Assembly: GCA_003249225.1 (NCBI GenBank)
Contig: QKJQ01000016.1
Location: 1-64,000 of the forward strand
DNA: 64,000 nt
Origin: Clostridia bacterium
GTDB lineage: Bacteria > Bacillota > Clostridia > Lachnospirales > Lachnospiraceae
Reading direction: 5' to 3'
Positions 26,906 to 35,511 of the stretch are shown here, piece after piece. The position numbers and the translations under genes are program-made. The notes below the pieces were generated by a model that saw nothing but the letters and a program-made list of their open reading frames with translations, did no database searches and was not told where the DNA came from. The number at the start of each line of letters is the position of its first letter. Position 1 is the stretch's first letter.

Positions 26906-27949
26906 GTGAAAGAACTCATTGACAGACTATATCAGACACACAGTCTATCGCCAGAGGAATATAAAGTACTGCTTGAGAACAGGACGACAGAACTTGCGGA
27001 ATATCTTTTTGAAAAAGCAAGGGAGGTTCGGATTAAGAATTATGATCACGATGTCTATATCCGAGGTTTGATCGAATTCACGAACTATTGTAAAAATGAC
27101 TGTTATTACTGCGGAATCAGAAAAAGCAATAAGAAGGCGGAACGATACCGTCTGACAGAAGATGAGATCCTATCCTGCTGTGAAGCCGGATACGAACTTG
27201 GCTTTCGTACCTTTGTCTTACAGGGAGGGGAAGACCCTTATTATACCGATGAACGAATGGTCAAAATCCTTTTGAGGATGAAAGCTTCCTATCCGGACTG
27301 TGCTATAACACTGTCCATGGGAGAACGAAGTCACGAGAGTTATCAGGCTATGTTCGAAGCGGGGGCAGACCGGTACCTGCTGCGGCACGAAACAGCAAAT
27401 GAAGAACATTATAGCAAGCTGCACCCAGAAAATATGCGGTTATCCAACCGAAAAGCCTGTCTTTTTGACCTGAAAAACATAGGATACCAGGTCGGCTGTG
27501 GTTTCATGGTCGGTTCACCCGGACAGACCGTGGATACCATTGTTGAAGACTTGCTGTTCATAAAAGAGCTAGCTCCGCATATGGTAGGTATCGGCCCATT
27601 TATACCGCACCATGATACACCGTTTCGGGATTGCACAGGAGGAACACTGGAACTTACACTTTTCCTGCTTGGAATGGTAAGACTTATGATACCGGACGTG
27701 TTGCTTCCGGCAACCACGGCACTTGGAACCATTGATCCGACCGGAAGAGAGAAAGGAATTAAGGCAGGCTGTAATGTCGTTATGCCAAATCTCTCACCGA
27801 CCGATGTTCGAAGTAAATATATGTTATATGATAATAAAATCTGTACCGGGGATGAAGCAGCCGAATGCAGGTTTTGTATGCAGCGAAGAATGGAAAGCAT
27901 AGGATACGAGATCGCAGTTTCCCGTGGTGACCATCTGTCAATGCAATAG
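26906..27949 (+). CDS. hydE: [FeFe]-hydrogenase H-cluster radical SAM maturase HydE
   Basis: Radical SAM enzyme of 347 residues. Cys62, Cys66 and Cys69 form the CxxxCxxC that binds the SAM-coordinating [4Fe-4S] cluster; L-Q-G-G-E-D-P (about 110) is the following GGE motif. HydE converts the Fe-cysteine product of HydG into the dinuclear precursor of the H-cluster. GTG 26906 is preceded by AAGGAG. It is followed 54 bases later by hydG. Length and motifs are standard. Confidence 0.93.
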   Translation: MKELIDRLYQTHSLSPEEYKVLLENRTTELAEYLFEKAREVRIKNYDHDVYIRGLIEFTNYCKNDCYYCGIRKSNKKAERYRLTEDEILSCCEAGYELGFRTFVLQGGEDPYYTDERMVKILLRMKASYPDCAITLSMGERSHESYQAMFEAGADRYLLRHETANEEHYSKLHPENMRLSNRKACLFDLKNIGYQVGCGFMVGSPGQTVDTIVEDLLFIKELAPHMVGIGPFIPHHDTPFRDCTGGTLELTLFLLGMVRLMIPDVLLPATTALGTIDPTGREKGIKAGCNVVMPNLSPTDVRSKYMLYDNKICTGDEAAECRFCMQRRMESIGYEIAVSRGDHLSMQ

Positions 27950-28003
27950 AAAAATAAAACTGAAGGGGAAGAATTTTCTGACCCGACGAAGAATGGAGGA
28001 AAC

Positions 28004-29428
28004 ATGGGAAATTACAACATCAGTTCAGCAAAAGCAGAGGAGTTCATCAATCACGAGGAGATTCTGGCAACGCTTACTTACGCAGAAGCAAACAAAGGGA
28101 ACGCAGAACTTATTGACGAGATCCTTGAAAAAGCAAGACTTCGAAAGGGACTCTCCCACAGAGAGGCAGCAGTGTTGCTTGACTGTGAGATCGAGGAGAA
28201 AAACCAGGAGATCTATAAGCTGGCAGAGCAGATCAAAAAAGACTTTTATGGAAACCGCATCGTTATGTTCGCGCCTCTTTATCTCTCGAACTACTGTATC
28301 AATGGCTGTGTTTACTGTCCTTATCATGCAAAGAACAAGCACATCACAAGAAAGAAGATGACCCAGGAAGAGATCAAAGCAGAAGTTATTGCTTTACAGG
28401 ACATGGGACACAAGCGTCTCGCCCTGGAAGCAGGGGAGGATCCGGAAAATAATCCGATCGAATACATTCTGGAATCTATCGATACCATTTACAGTATTAA
28501 GCATAAGAATGGAGCAATACGAAGAGTCAACGTCAACATTGCTGCCACCACCGTTGAAAACTACAGAAAGCTTCAGGAAGCAGGTATTGGTACATACATT
28601 CTGTTCCAGGAGACCTATCATAAAGAAAGCTATGAAAAGCTTCATCCGACCGGGCCAAAGCACAATTATGCCTATCATACCGAAGCGATGGACCGTGCCA
28701 TGGAAGGCGGGATTGACGATGTCGGCCTTGGTGTGCTGTTCGGTCTTGAATTATACCGTTATGAATTTGCCGGCTTACTGATGCATGCGGAACACCTGGA
28801 AGAGGTTTTTGGCGTAGGTCCGCATACTGTCAGTGTACCCAGAATTCGTCCGGCCGATGACATTGATCCTTCGACCTTTGATAATGGAATCAACGATGAT
28901 ATCTTTGCAAAGCTGGTTGCCTGCATAAGAATCAGCGTACCTTACACCGGTATGATCGTATCGACCAGAGAGAGTCAGGAGACCAGAGAACGTGTTCTTC
29001 ATCTTGGCATTTCCCAGATCAGCGGCGGATCAAAGACTTCCGTAGGCGGCTACGCGAAGCCAGAACCAGAAGAAGAGGATTCCAAACAATTTGAACTCAG
29101 TGATAACCGGACGCTTGATGAGATCGTCAGATGGCTGATGGATATGGGATACATTCCAAGCTTTTGCACCGCATGTTACCGGGAAGGCAGAACCGGTGAC
29201 CGGTTCATGCAGCTGCTCAAATCAAATCAGATCCAGAACTGCTGTCATCCCAATGCCCTGATGACCTTAAAAGAATATATGGAAGACTATGCCTCTCCTG
29301 AAACAAAAGAGCTGGGGGCGAAGATGATTCTTGATGAGATTAAGAATATTCCAAAGGAAAAGGTTCAGCAGATTGTACTGGATAACCTTACCAAGATAGA
29401 GAACGGCAGCAGGGATTTCAGATTCTGA
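28004..29428 (+). CDS. hydG: [FeFe]-hydrogenase maturase HydG (tyrosine lyase)
   Basis: Radical SAM tyrosine lyase of 474 residues that makes the CO and cyanide ligands of the H-cluster. Cys98, Cys102 and Cys105 bind the SAM cluster. The C-terminal C-T-A-C-Y-R-E-G-R-T-G (Cys388, Cys391) and C-C-H-P-N (about 413) bind the auxiliary cluster carrying the labile fifth iron. These are intact, so the protein should be active. The N-terminal region resembles ThiH/BioB-like radical enzymes. ATG 28004 follows GGAGG. Confidence 0.95.
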   Translation: MGNYNISSAKAEEFINHEEILATLTYAEANKGNAELIDEILEKARLRKGLSHREAAVLLDCEIEEKNQEIYKLAEQIKKDFYGNRIVMFAPLYLSNYCINGCVYCPYHAKNKHITRKKMTQEEIKAEVIALQDMGHKRLALEAGEDPENNPIEYILESIDTIYSIKHKNGAIRRVNVNIAATTVENYRKLQEAGIGTYILFQETYHKESYEKLHPTGPKHNYAYHTEAMDRAMEGGIDDVGLGVLFGLELYRYEFAGLLMHAEHLEEVFGVGPHTVSVPRIRPADDIDPSTFDNGINDDIFAKLVACIRISVPYTGMIVSTRESQETRERVLHLGISQISGGSKTSVGGYAKPEPEEEDSKQFELSDNRTLDEIVRWLMDMGYIPSFCTACYREGRTGDRFMQLLKSNQIQNCCHPNALMTLKEYMEDYASPETKELGAKMILDEIKNIPKEKVQQIVLDNLTKIENGSRDFRF

Positions 29429-29483
29429 TGAATGGATCGTGTGACAGGCGCAAAAAACAACGCCGAAATGAGGTGACAGAAAA

Positions 29484-30692
29484 ATGGGATTAAATGATAC
29501 ACCGAATGCGAACCGGATTCATATTGGAATATTCGGAAAACGCAATGCCGGGAAGTCAAGCATTGTTAATGCAATTACCGGACAGGATCTGGCGGTTGTC
29601 TCCGATGTAAAAGGAACAACGACAGACCCGGTCTATAAAGCAATGGAGCTGCTTCCGCTTGGACCGGTCATGATGATCGATACACCTGGAATTGATGACG
29701 AAGGAGAGCTTGGAGCATTGCGTGTCCGAAAGAGCCGACAGGTTCTGAACAAAACAGACATCGCTTTGCTGGTCATTGATGCAGAGATCGGAAAGACGAA
29801 AGAGGATGATGATCTGCTCTTTGTTATAAGAGAAAAGGAGATACCATACCTGATTATCTGGAACAAGGCAGACCTTGCTACGCAAGCGATTTCCTCCGAT
29901 ACAGAGATTGCAGTCAGTGCCAGAGACCTAACGAACATTGAAGAATTAAAGAACCGAATTGGAAAGCTTGTTACGACCGATGAAACAAAATTCCGTATCA
30001 TTGGTGACCGGCTGCAGCCTTTGGATTTTGCGGTGCTTGTCGTCCCAATTGATAAAGCAGCACCCAAAGGACGTCTGATTTTACCGCAGCAGCAGACGAT
30101 ACGTGATATACTGGAAGCAGATGCTACCGCTATCGTGGTAAAAGAATTTGAGTTAAAAGACACGCTGATGACGCTTGGAAAGAAACCAAAAGTTGTAATA
30201 ACGGACAGTCAGGTATTTGCAAAAGCCAGTGCTGACACCCCCACGGACATTTATCTTACTTCCTTTTCGATTTTGATGGCAAGATCAAAAGGGGTGCTGA
30301 AAACAGCAGTCAAAGGTGCCTGTGTTCTCGATAAGCTCGAGGAGGGTGATACGATACTGATTTCAGAAGGCTGCACGCACCACAGACAGTGTGATGACAT
30401 CGGAACAGTCAAGCTTCCAAGGTGGATCAAGAACTATACCGGGAAGAACTTTGATTTCCAGTTCACCTCCGGAACTGAATTCCCAGAGGATTTAAATCCG
30501 TATAAACTTGTGGTACACTGTGGTGGATGCACCTTGAATGACCGTGAGATGAAATACCGGCAAAAATGTGCGGAAGACATGAGGGTTCCATTTACCAACT
30601 ACGGCATTCTGATTGCCTTTATGCAGGGAATATTAAAAAGAAGTGTTGCCATGTTTCCGGAGATCTTAATGGAACTGGAAGACGAAGTGTAA
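29484..30692 (+). CDS. hydF: [FeFe]-hydrogenase H-cluster maturation GTPase HydF
   Basis: Scaffold GTPase of 402 residues that receives the HydE/HydG product and loads it into apo-hydrogenase. G-K-R-N-A-G-K-S-S (18-26) is the P-loop; D-T-P-G (about 71) is Switch II and N-K-A-D (about 129) the base-specificity motif. The C-terminal cluster ligands are C297-x-H299 and H345-C346-x-x-C349, the standard HydF spacing. ATG 29484 follows GAGGTGACAGAAAA. It lies 55 bases after hydG. Confidence 0.94.
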   Translation: MGLNDTPNANRIHIGIFGKRNAGKSSIVNAITGQDLAVVSDVKGTTTDPVYKAMELLPLGPVMMIDTPGIDDEGELGALRVRKSRQVLNKTDIALLVIDAEIGKTKEDDDLLFVIREKEIPYLIIWNKADLATQAISSDTEIAVSARDLTNIEELKNRIGKLVTTDETKFRIIGDRLQPLDFAVLVVPIDKAAPKGRLILPQQQTIRDILEADATAIVVKEFELKDTLMTLGKKPKVVITDSQVFAKASADTPTDIYLTSFSILMARSKGVLKTAVKGACVLDKLEEGDTILISEGCTHHRQCDDIGTVKLPRWIKNYTGKNFDFQFTSGTEFPEDLNPYKLVVHCGGCTLNDREMKYRQKCAEDMRVPFTNYGILIAFMQGILKRSVAMFPEILMELEDEV

Positions 30693-30803
30693 TTCATAGC
30701 AGCAAGTTACAGTAAAATAGAAGGACATTTCATTCGAAATGACAAAGCACCGCAAACCTGCCTTTTCCAGAATAGAACGGCAGAACGTAAGACAGGAGGA
30801 CCT

Positions 30804-32132
30804 ATGAGAATCGAAAAGGATGCACTCGGAGAAAAAGAACTGGAAGAAGGTCTGCTGTATGGCCTGCAGACAGCAAGAGCTGTTGAAAATTTCGCTGTAA
30901 GGTATCCTGTCACAGACCGGCTTCTGGTCAGGAGCATTGTGCAGATCAAGAAGGCAGCGGCCAGGACGTATCAACGGCTGCAGATCGACCCTGATAAGTT
31001 CAAGGCCATTGAAAAAGCCTGTGATCTGGTACTGGAAGGAAGGCATGCCGAGGCTTTTGTAACCATGGCACTCCAAGGAGGAGCAGGGACATCCACGAAC
31101 ATGAACGTCAATGAGGTCCTGGCAAATCTCGCCCTTCTTGAGCTTGGAAAGAAAACGGGGCAGTATGAATTTTTGCATCCGCTGGATGATGTGAACCGGG
31201 GACAGTCAACGAACGATGTCTACCCGACTGCTCTTCGTATCGCAGCCATAAAGAATCTACGGGAGTTAAGTGACGCCTGTGACGAACTGCAGAAAGCACT
31301 GCAGAAAAAAGAACTGGAATTTGAAGAGGTAAAGAAGCTTGGCCGAACAGAGCTGATGGATGCTATACCGATAACACTCGGACAGGAATTTGGCTGTTAT
31401 GCACAGGCCATTGCCAGAGACCGGTGGCGCTTATATAAAGCAGAAGAACGCCTTCGTCAGGTAAACATCGGCGGAACTGCTGTCGGTAATGGAAGCAATG
31501 CAGATCGCAAGTACCGTTTCGGCGTTCTGGAAGAACTGCGGGAGATCACCGGTCTGGGTCTGGCAAGTGCCGAGTATCCTATGGATATCACGCAGAACAA
31601 TGATGTCTTTGTAGAAGTTTCCGGTCTTATGAAAGCACTTGCCGTTAATCTCATGAAGATAGCAAATGATTTTCGCCTGATGAATTCCGGCCCTAAGGGC
31701 GGCTTTGGCGAAATAACGCTGCATGCGTTACAGATGGGAAGCACGATTATGCCGGGAAAGGTGAACCCTGTCCTGCCGGAAATGATCCTGCAGATTGCCA
31801 TGAAGGTCATAGCCAATGACAGTGCGATTACCATGGCAGCAGCACACGGTGAATTTGAGCTGAACGCATTTGCCCCACTGATTGCAGATTCCCTGCTGCA
31901 AAGCTTTTCTCTGCTGATTGATGGTATAGCGCTTTTTCGCAATAAATGTGTGGAAGTGATCGTACCAAACAAAGAAAGGTGTCTGGAACTTTTGGAAGGT
32001 TCCTATGCCTTTGCTACCGAATATGCAGCTACACTAGGGTATGAACAGGTAGCAGACAGCATAAAAGAAGCAAAGGGAGATGTGAAAAAAGCGAAGGAAT
32101 TACTGGATCTGAAAAGAGAGTCGAGAGTATAA
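30804..32132 (+). CDS. aspA: Aspartate ammonia-lyase / fumarase-superfamily lyase in the maturase operon
   Basis: Lyase of 442 residues. The signature loop reads G-S-T-I-M-P-G-K-V-N-P (about 313-323), with Thr at one of the usual Ser positions. G-G-A-G-T-S-T-N-M-N-x-N-E (about 93-105) and R-G-Q-S-T-N-D (about 132) are the other two conserved regions. These fit aspartase, which releases ammonia and fumarate from aspartate, more than argininosuccinate lyase. It follows hydF by 111 bases, and aspartase genes recur beside hydEFG in Clostridia; ammonia release might feed synthesis of the dithiomethylamine ligand, which is inference. ATG 30804 has AGGAGG upstream. Confidence 0.83.
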   Translation: MRIEKDALGEKELEEGLLYGLQTARAVENFAVRYPVTDRLLVRSIVQIKKAAARTYQRLQIDPDKFKAIEKACDLVLEGRHAEAFVTMALQGGAGTSTNMNVNEVLANLALLELGKKTGQYEFLHPLDDVNRGQSTNDVYPTALRIAAIKNLRELSDACDELQKALQKKELEFEEVKKLGRTELMDAIPITLGQEFGCYAQAIARDRWRLYKAEERLRQVNIGGTAVGNGSNADRKYRFGVLEELREITGLGLASAEYPMDITQNNDVFVEVSGLMKALAVNLMKIANDFRLMNSGPKGGFGEITLHALQMGSTIMPGKVNPVLPEMILQIAMKVIANDSAITMAAAHGEFELNAFAPLIADSLLQSFSLLIDGIALFRNKCVEVIVPNKERCLELLEGSYAFATEYAATLGYEQVADSIKEAKGDVKKAKELLDLKRESRV

Positions 32133-32182
32133 AGAAAGTCAGGACTTAAAGAAAGTAAGGACTTAAAGGAAGTCTTGATCTT
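32131..32182. repeat. Three tandem 17-bp repeats after aspA
   Basis: AAAGAAAGTCAGGACTT (32131-32147) is followed by a copy with one change (32148-32164) and a third, more diverged copy (32165-32182). The first unit begins within the aspA stop codon. The remaining spacer up to 32330 is AT-rich with short TTGAAAC/GGCAA repeats and no gene. Confidence 0.55.
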
Positions 32183-32332
32183 ATTTGGAATTCTAAATCT
32201 TAAGCAGGATTCATAGTAAGGGTAACAGGAATACCAAAGAAGCTATGGAAAGGCGTAAAAGGTAATTCTGAAATAGATAGTTTTGAAACAGGCAATCTTG
32301 AAACGGCAAATAAAATTTTACTAAATGTTACA

Positions 32333-32374
32333 TGAGGCTTTCTGCCAGAAAGAACAGCAGAAAGCCTCATTTTT
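32333..32374 (+). terminator. Terminator of the hydrogenase maturation operon
   Basis: TGAGGCTTTCTG (32333-32344) pairs with CAGAAAGCCTCA (32358-32369) and is followed by TTTTT. It ends transcription before the potassium channel gene. Confidence 0.85.
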
Positions 32375-32447
32375 CACTTGCTTTCTGCTTTACAGAAACG
32401 TACACTTAATATAGATACTTAATGTAAGCTTATGACTGAGGTGTACA

Positions 32448-33449
32448 ATGAAGAACAAGCGAAAGCTAATAATTATTGTGATGCTTTTATTTTTTATTAT
32501 CCTAATTGGCGTGATCGGGTATATGATTCTTCTTCATGTAGGATTTATCGATGCACTCTATATGACAGTGATTACGATCTCTACGGTAGGATACGGAGAA
32601 GTTGCGGTGATGACTGATACGGCAAAGGTCTTTTCAATCGTCATTATATTTTCTGGTCTTGCAACGGTAGGATACGGGGTAACGAGTCTGGTCACATTGT
32701 TTTTTGAAGGTGAATTCAAAGCAGCCTGGAGGAAGAAACGCATGGAATCAAGAATCCTTGAACTTAACGATCATTATATTGTCTGCGGAGCAGGAGATGT
32801 TGGGCGAACAGTCATAAAGAGCCTGAAAGAAAGCAAGCAGAACTTTATTGTTATTGAAGAAAGTGAGAAACAGGTCGAAGAACTGGAAGCAGCAGATATC
32901 TTGACGGTTCTTGGCGATGCAAGTCACGAAGAGATACTGCAAAAAGCAGGAATTGAACGGGCCAAAGGGATTGTGTGCACCCTTCCTTCGGATGCTGACA
33001 ATGTATTTACTGTACTGACAGCACGGCAGATGAATGAAAGCATTTATATTGTATCGAAAGCAGTCGAAGCAGCTTCTCATAACAAATTAAAGAAAGCAGG
33101 AGCCGATAAGACGATTTCGCCCAATGAGATCGGAGGACAGAGAATGGCAGCCTTTCTGGTAAGACCATCCGTCATCTCCTTTCTTGATGTGATGACACGA
33201 GCAGGCGATGTGACGCTGGATCTTGAAGAGGTCGTCATCAAAGCGAATGCCAGCATCGCAGGAAAGAAGCTTTCCGAAGCAAAGATACCAGAGCGCACGG
33301 GGCTTATTATTATGGCACTTAAGAAAAAGGAAGAGAATAAGTTTAAATTCAATCCAGGTTCCGGAGAAGTCCTGAGTGAAGGTGCTACGATGGTGGTTCT
33401 TGGTACAAAAGAGCAGGTACTTCTGCTGAAGGAACTGGTAAATCCATAA
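32448..33449 (+). CDS. Two-helix potassium channel with RCK (TrkA-N/TrkA-C) domains
   Basis: Protein of 333 residues of MthK-like layout: TM1 (about 7-28), pore helix, selectivity filter T-V-G-Y-G (46-50), TM2 (about 60-82), then RCK-N (about 105-225; Rossmann C-G-A-G-D-V-G-R near 111) and RCK-C (about 245-333). Eight RCK domains normally form the gating ring that opens the channel on ligand binding (Ca2+, nucleotides). Oddly, T-V-G-Y-G occurs again at 73-77 within TM2; only the first is positioned as a filter. ATG 32448 has GAGG 8 bases upstream. Confidence 0.85.
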   Translation: MKNKRKLIIIVMLLFFIILIGVIGYMILLHVGFIDALYMTVITISTVGYGEVAVMTDTAKVFSIVIIFSGLATVGYGVTSLVTLFFEGEFKAAWRKKRMESRILELNDHYIVCGAGDVGRTVIKSLKESKQNFIVIEESEKQVEELEAADILTVLGDASHEEILQKAGIERAKGIVCTLPSDADNVFTVLTARQMNESIYIVSKAVEAASHNKLKKAGADKTISPNEIGGQRMAAFLVRPSVISFLDVMTRAGDVTLDLEEVVIKANASIAGKKLSEAKIPERTGLIIMALKKKEENKFKFNPGSGEVLSEGATMVVLGTKEQVLLLKELVNP

Positions 33450-33454
33450 GGGGT

Positions 33455-33520
33455 AAATCGAAAAGGTAAGTCGCTATGAGCGATTCTAAAAGATAAGCCG
33501 ATATGAGAAATCCCAAAAGG
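33455..33520. repeat. Decayed direct repeat after the channel gene
   Basis: Units of about 27 bases starting AAAAGGTAAG and AAAAGATAAG are followed by AAAAGGAAAA, each with a CGATATGAG/CGCTATGAG core. Nothing else is seen in this 140-base spacer apart from the ribosome site of the next gene. Confidence 0.35.
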
Positions 33521-33588
33521 AAAATTGTCAAATATAAATCAATAGGAGAACATGAGTATCTTACAAAGAACAAAAACAGGAGGGAAAT

Positions 33589-33933
33589 ATGCCATACATT
33601 GAAGCAAAGGTAAGTACGACGATAAGCAAGGAACAGGAAATAATACTAAAAGAAAGGCTGGGGAAGGCTATCGAATTGCTGCCCGGTAAAAGCGAAAGGT
33701 GGCTGATGACAGGGTTCTTGGATCAGTTCCATCTTTACTTTCGAGGCGAAAACAACCAACCGGCTGCTTTTATAGAGGTTAAAGTATTTGGTGGTGAGAA
33801 CAGAGCGGCCTTTGATAAGCTAACAGCAGAGATTACAAAGATATTTCATGAAGTCCTTTCAATAGCGCAGGACCACATTTATGTAAAGTATGAGGCGGTA
33901 GCGAACTGGGGCTGGAATGGAGAGAACCTGTAA
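33589..33933 (+). CDS. MIF-like tautomerase-superfamily protein
   Basis: Protein of 114 residues, the length of macrophage migration inhibitory factor. It begins M-P-Y-I, leaving Pro as the N-terminal catalytic base after Met removal. The pattern L-P-G-K-S-E-R-W-L-M near residue 31 and F-I-E-V-K-V-F-G-G near 65 follow MIF family spacing, including a Lys after the first strand. Such enzymes tautomerise keto-enol substrates such as phenylpyruvate. ATG 33589 has GGAGGG upstream. It shares a terminator with the convergent oxidoreductase. Confidence 0.75.
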   Translation: MPYIEAKVSTTISKEQEIILKERLGKAIELLPGKSERWLMTGFLDQFHLYFRGENNQPAAFIEVKVFGGENRAAFDKLTAEITKIFHEVLSIAQDHIYVKYEAVANWGWNGENL

Positions 33934-33937
33934 AGTT

Positions 33938-33982
33938 AAAAGACTCAACGCATTCGAAAACGGAAGCGCTGAGTCTTTTTTG
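33938..33982. terminator. Bidirectional terminator between convergent genes
   Basis: AAAGACTCA (33939-33947) pairs with TGAGTCTTT (33970-33978), with A-runs upstream and T-runs downstream. GCG/CGC pairs extend the stem inward (33949-33951 and 33966-33968 region). It serves both the tautomerase gene and the oxidoreductase on the other strand. Confidence 0.8.
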
Positions 33983-33999
33983 CTAATAGGCAGTCAATT

Positions 34000-35400
34000 T
34001 TATCTTGCCATCTTCGTTAAGATACTTCTTGCAACGCTGATTCCGTTGGCAGAAGCCTGTTGGAGTCCTCTGGTCACAGAGGCTCCGTCACCAATGGCAC
34101 GAAGACCGGCTACACTGGTCTCAAAGTCTTTGTTCACAACAACTTTGTTGGAATAGAACTTAACTTCTACGCCGTATAGTAAAGTCTCATCGCTTGCAAT
34201 ACCGGGGGTCACTTTATCAAGAGCAAGGAGCATCTCTTTTATATCAACCATAATTCTGTGCGGGAAGACCAGAGATAAATCGCCGGGAACCGCATCCTTC
34301 AAGGTCGGGATCAGATTGTTACGGCATAACCGTTCTTCGGTCGTTCTTCTTCCACGCTGGAAATCACCAAAGGTCTGCACCAGGATCTTTCCATCACAGA
34401 GCATGTTGCTCAGCTGGGCGATATGCTTCCCGTATTCGATTGGTGTCTTGAATGGTTTTGTAAAGTTCTTGGATACCAGAATGGCAAAGTTCGTATTGCT
34501 GGTCTTGTATTCCTTCGCTTTGTAGGCATGTCCGTTTACAACAGCGAGTCCATTCTCATAATATTCCGTTGCTACTTCACCGGAAGGATTCGTACAGAAG
34601 GTACGGACTTTGTCATCAAAGGTCGGAGTGTAGTAGATGAGCTTTGCTTCATAAAGGTGCTTATTCAGCATCTCCATAACTTCATCGCGGACTTCCACAC
34701 GAACGCCGATATCAACGGTCCCTACCTTTGTTTCAATGCCATGATCCTGACAGATATGGCTGAACCAGTCTGAACCTTCTCTTCCTATGGCCGATACGAT
34801 TTCGTCGGCATAGTAGGTATTTCCATCATCTGCAGCGACTGCTTTTACTACTTTATCTTCGATCAGGATATCGTTGACCATGGTATTGAAAAGCATTTCA
34901 ACACCTTGCTCGAGAAGATGTTCCTGAAGTCTTGTATATATTTTATAGCCTTCTTCCGTTCCAAGATGGCGGATCGGGCATTCAATCAGCTTCAGATTGG
35001 CTTTGATGGCACGTCTTCTGATCTTACGGATCTCATCATCGATACCGATGCCATAGACATTCTCATCAGCCCCGAAAGACAGATAGATATCATCGGACTC
35101 TTTGATCAGTTTGGAAGTTTCTTCATAACCCAGAATCTCAGGAAGATTACCGCCGACATCCGGTGACAGGGAAAGCTTGCCGTCGGAGAAGGCTCCGGCA
35201 CCGGCAAATCCGGTGGTTATGGAACAGGGGTTACAGCCAACACAACGTTTGGTCTTTCGTTTCGGACAATTTCTCTTTTCAATCGGACGGCCTTTTTCAA
35301 TCATCAGGATCTTCAGATCCTTTTTTTCTTTGATCAGTTCATAGGCACAGAAAATCCCGGAGGGTCCGGCTCCGATAATGATTACATCGTATTTGTTCAT
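34000..35400 (-). CDS. FAD-dependent oxidoreductase
   Basis: Flavoprotein of 466 residues. G-A-G-P-S-G (10-15) is the FAD/NAD-binding dinucleotide motif, followed by I-E-K-G-R. A cysteine-rich loop (C-P-K-R-K-T-K-R-C-V-G-C-N-P-C, about 44-58) and then G-F-A-G-A-G-A-F-S-D-G-K-L are features of the widespread NAD(P)/FAD-dependent dehydrogenases of unknown substrate found in Clostridia. I-G-D-G-A near the C-terminus is the second FAD contact. No neighbour points to a substrate. A ribosome site (AGGTAAC) lies just upstream of the ATG at 35400. Confidence 0.8.
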   Translation of the reverse strand: MNKYDVIIIGAGPSGIFCAYELIKEKKDLKILMIEKGRPIEKRNCPKRKTKRCVGCNPCSITTGFAGAGAFSDGKLSLSPDVGGNLPEILGYEETSKLIKESDDIYLSFGADENVYGIGIDDEIRKIRRRAIKANLKLIECPIRHLGTEEGYKIYTRLQEHLLEQGVEMLFNTMVNDILIEDKVVKAVAADDGNTYYADEIVSAIGREGSDWFSHICQDHGIETKVGTVDIGVRVEVRDEVMEMLNKHLYEAKLIYYTPTFDDKVRTFCTNPSGEVATEYYENGLAVVNGHAYKAKEYKTSNTNFAILVSKNFTKPFKTPIEYGKHIAQLSNMLCDGKILVQTFGDFQRGRRTTEERLCRNNLIPTLKDAVPGDLSLVFPHRIMVDIKEMLLALDKVTPGIASDETLLYGVEVKFYSNKVVVNKDFETSVAGLRAIGDGASVTRGLQQASANGISVARSILTKMAR

Positions 35401-35511
35401 AGCAGTTACCTGCCTTTCCGTATCGGCTTTGATACCGATATCTATTTACTAAAGTCAACCATATGAATTTTAACAGAACTGTTTCCGGTTTGCAAGATGA
35501 AGTAATACGGA

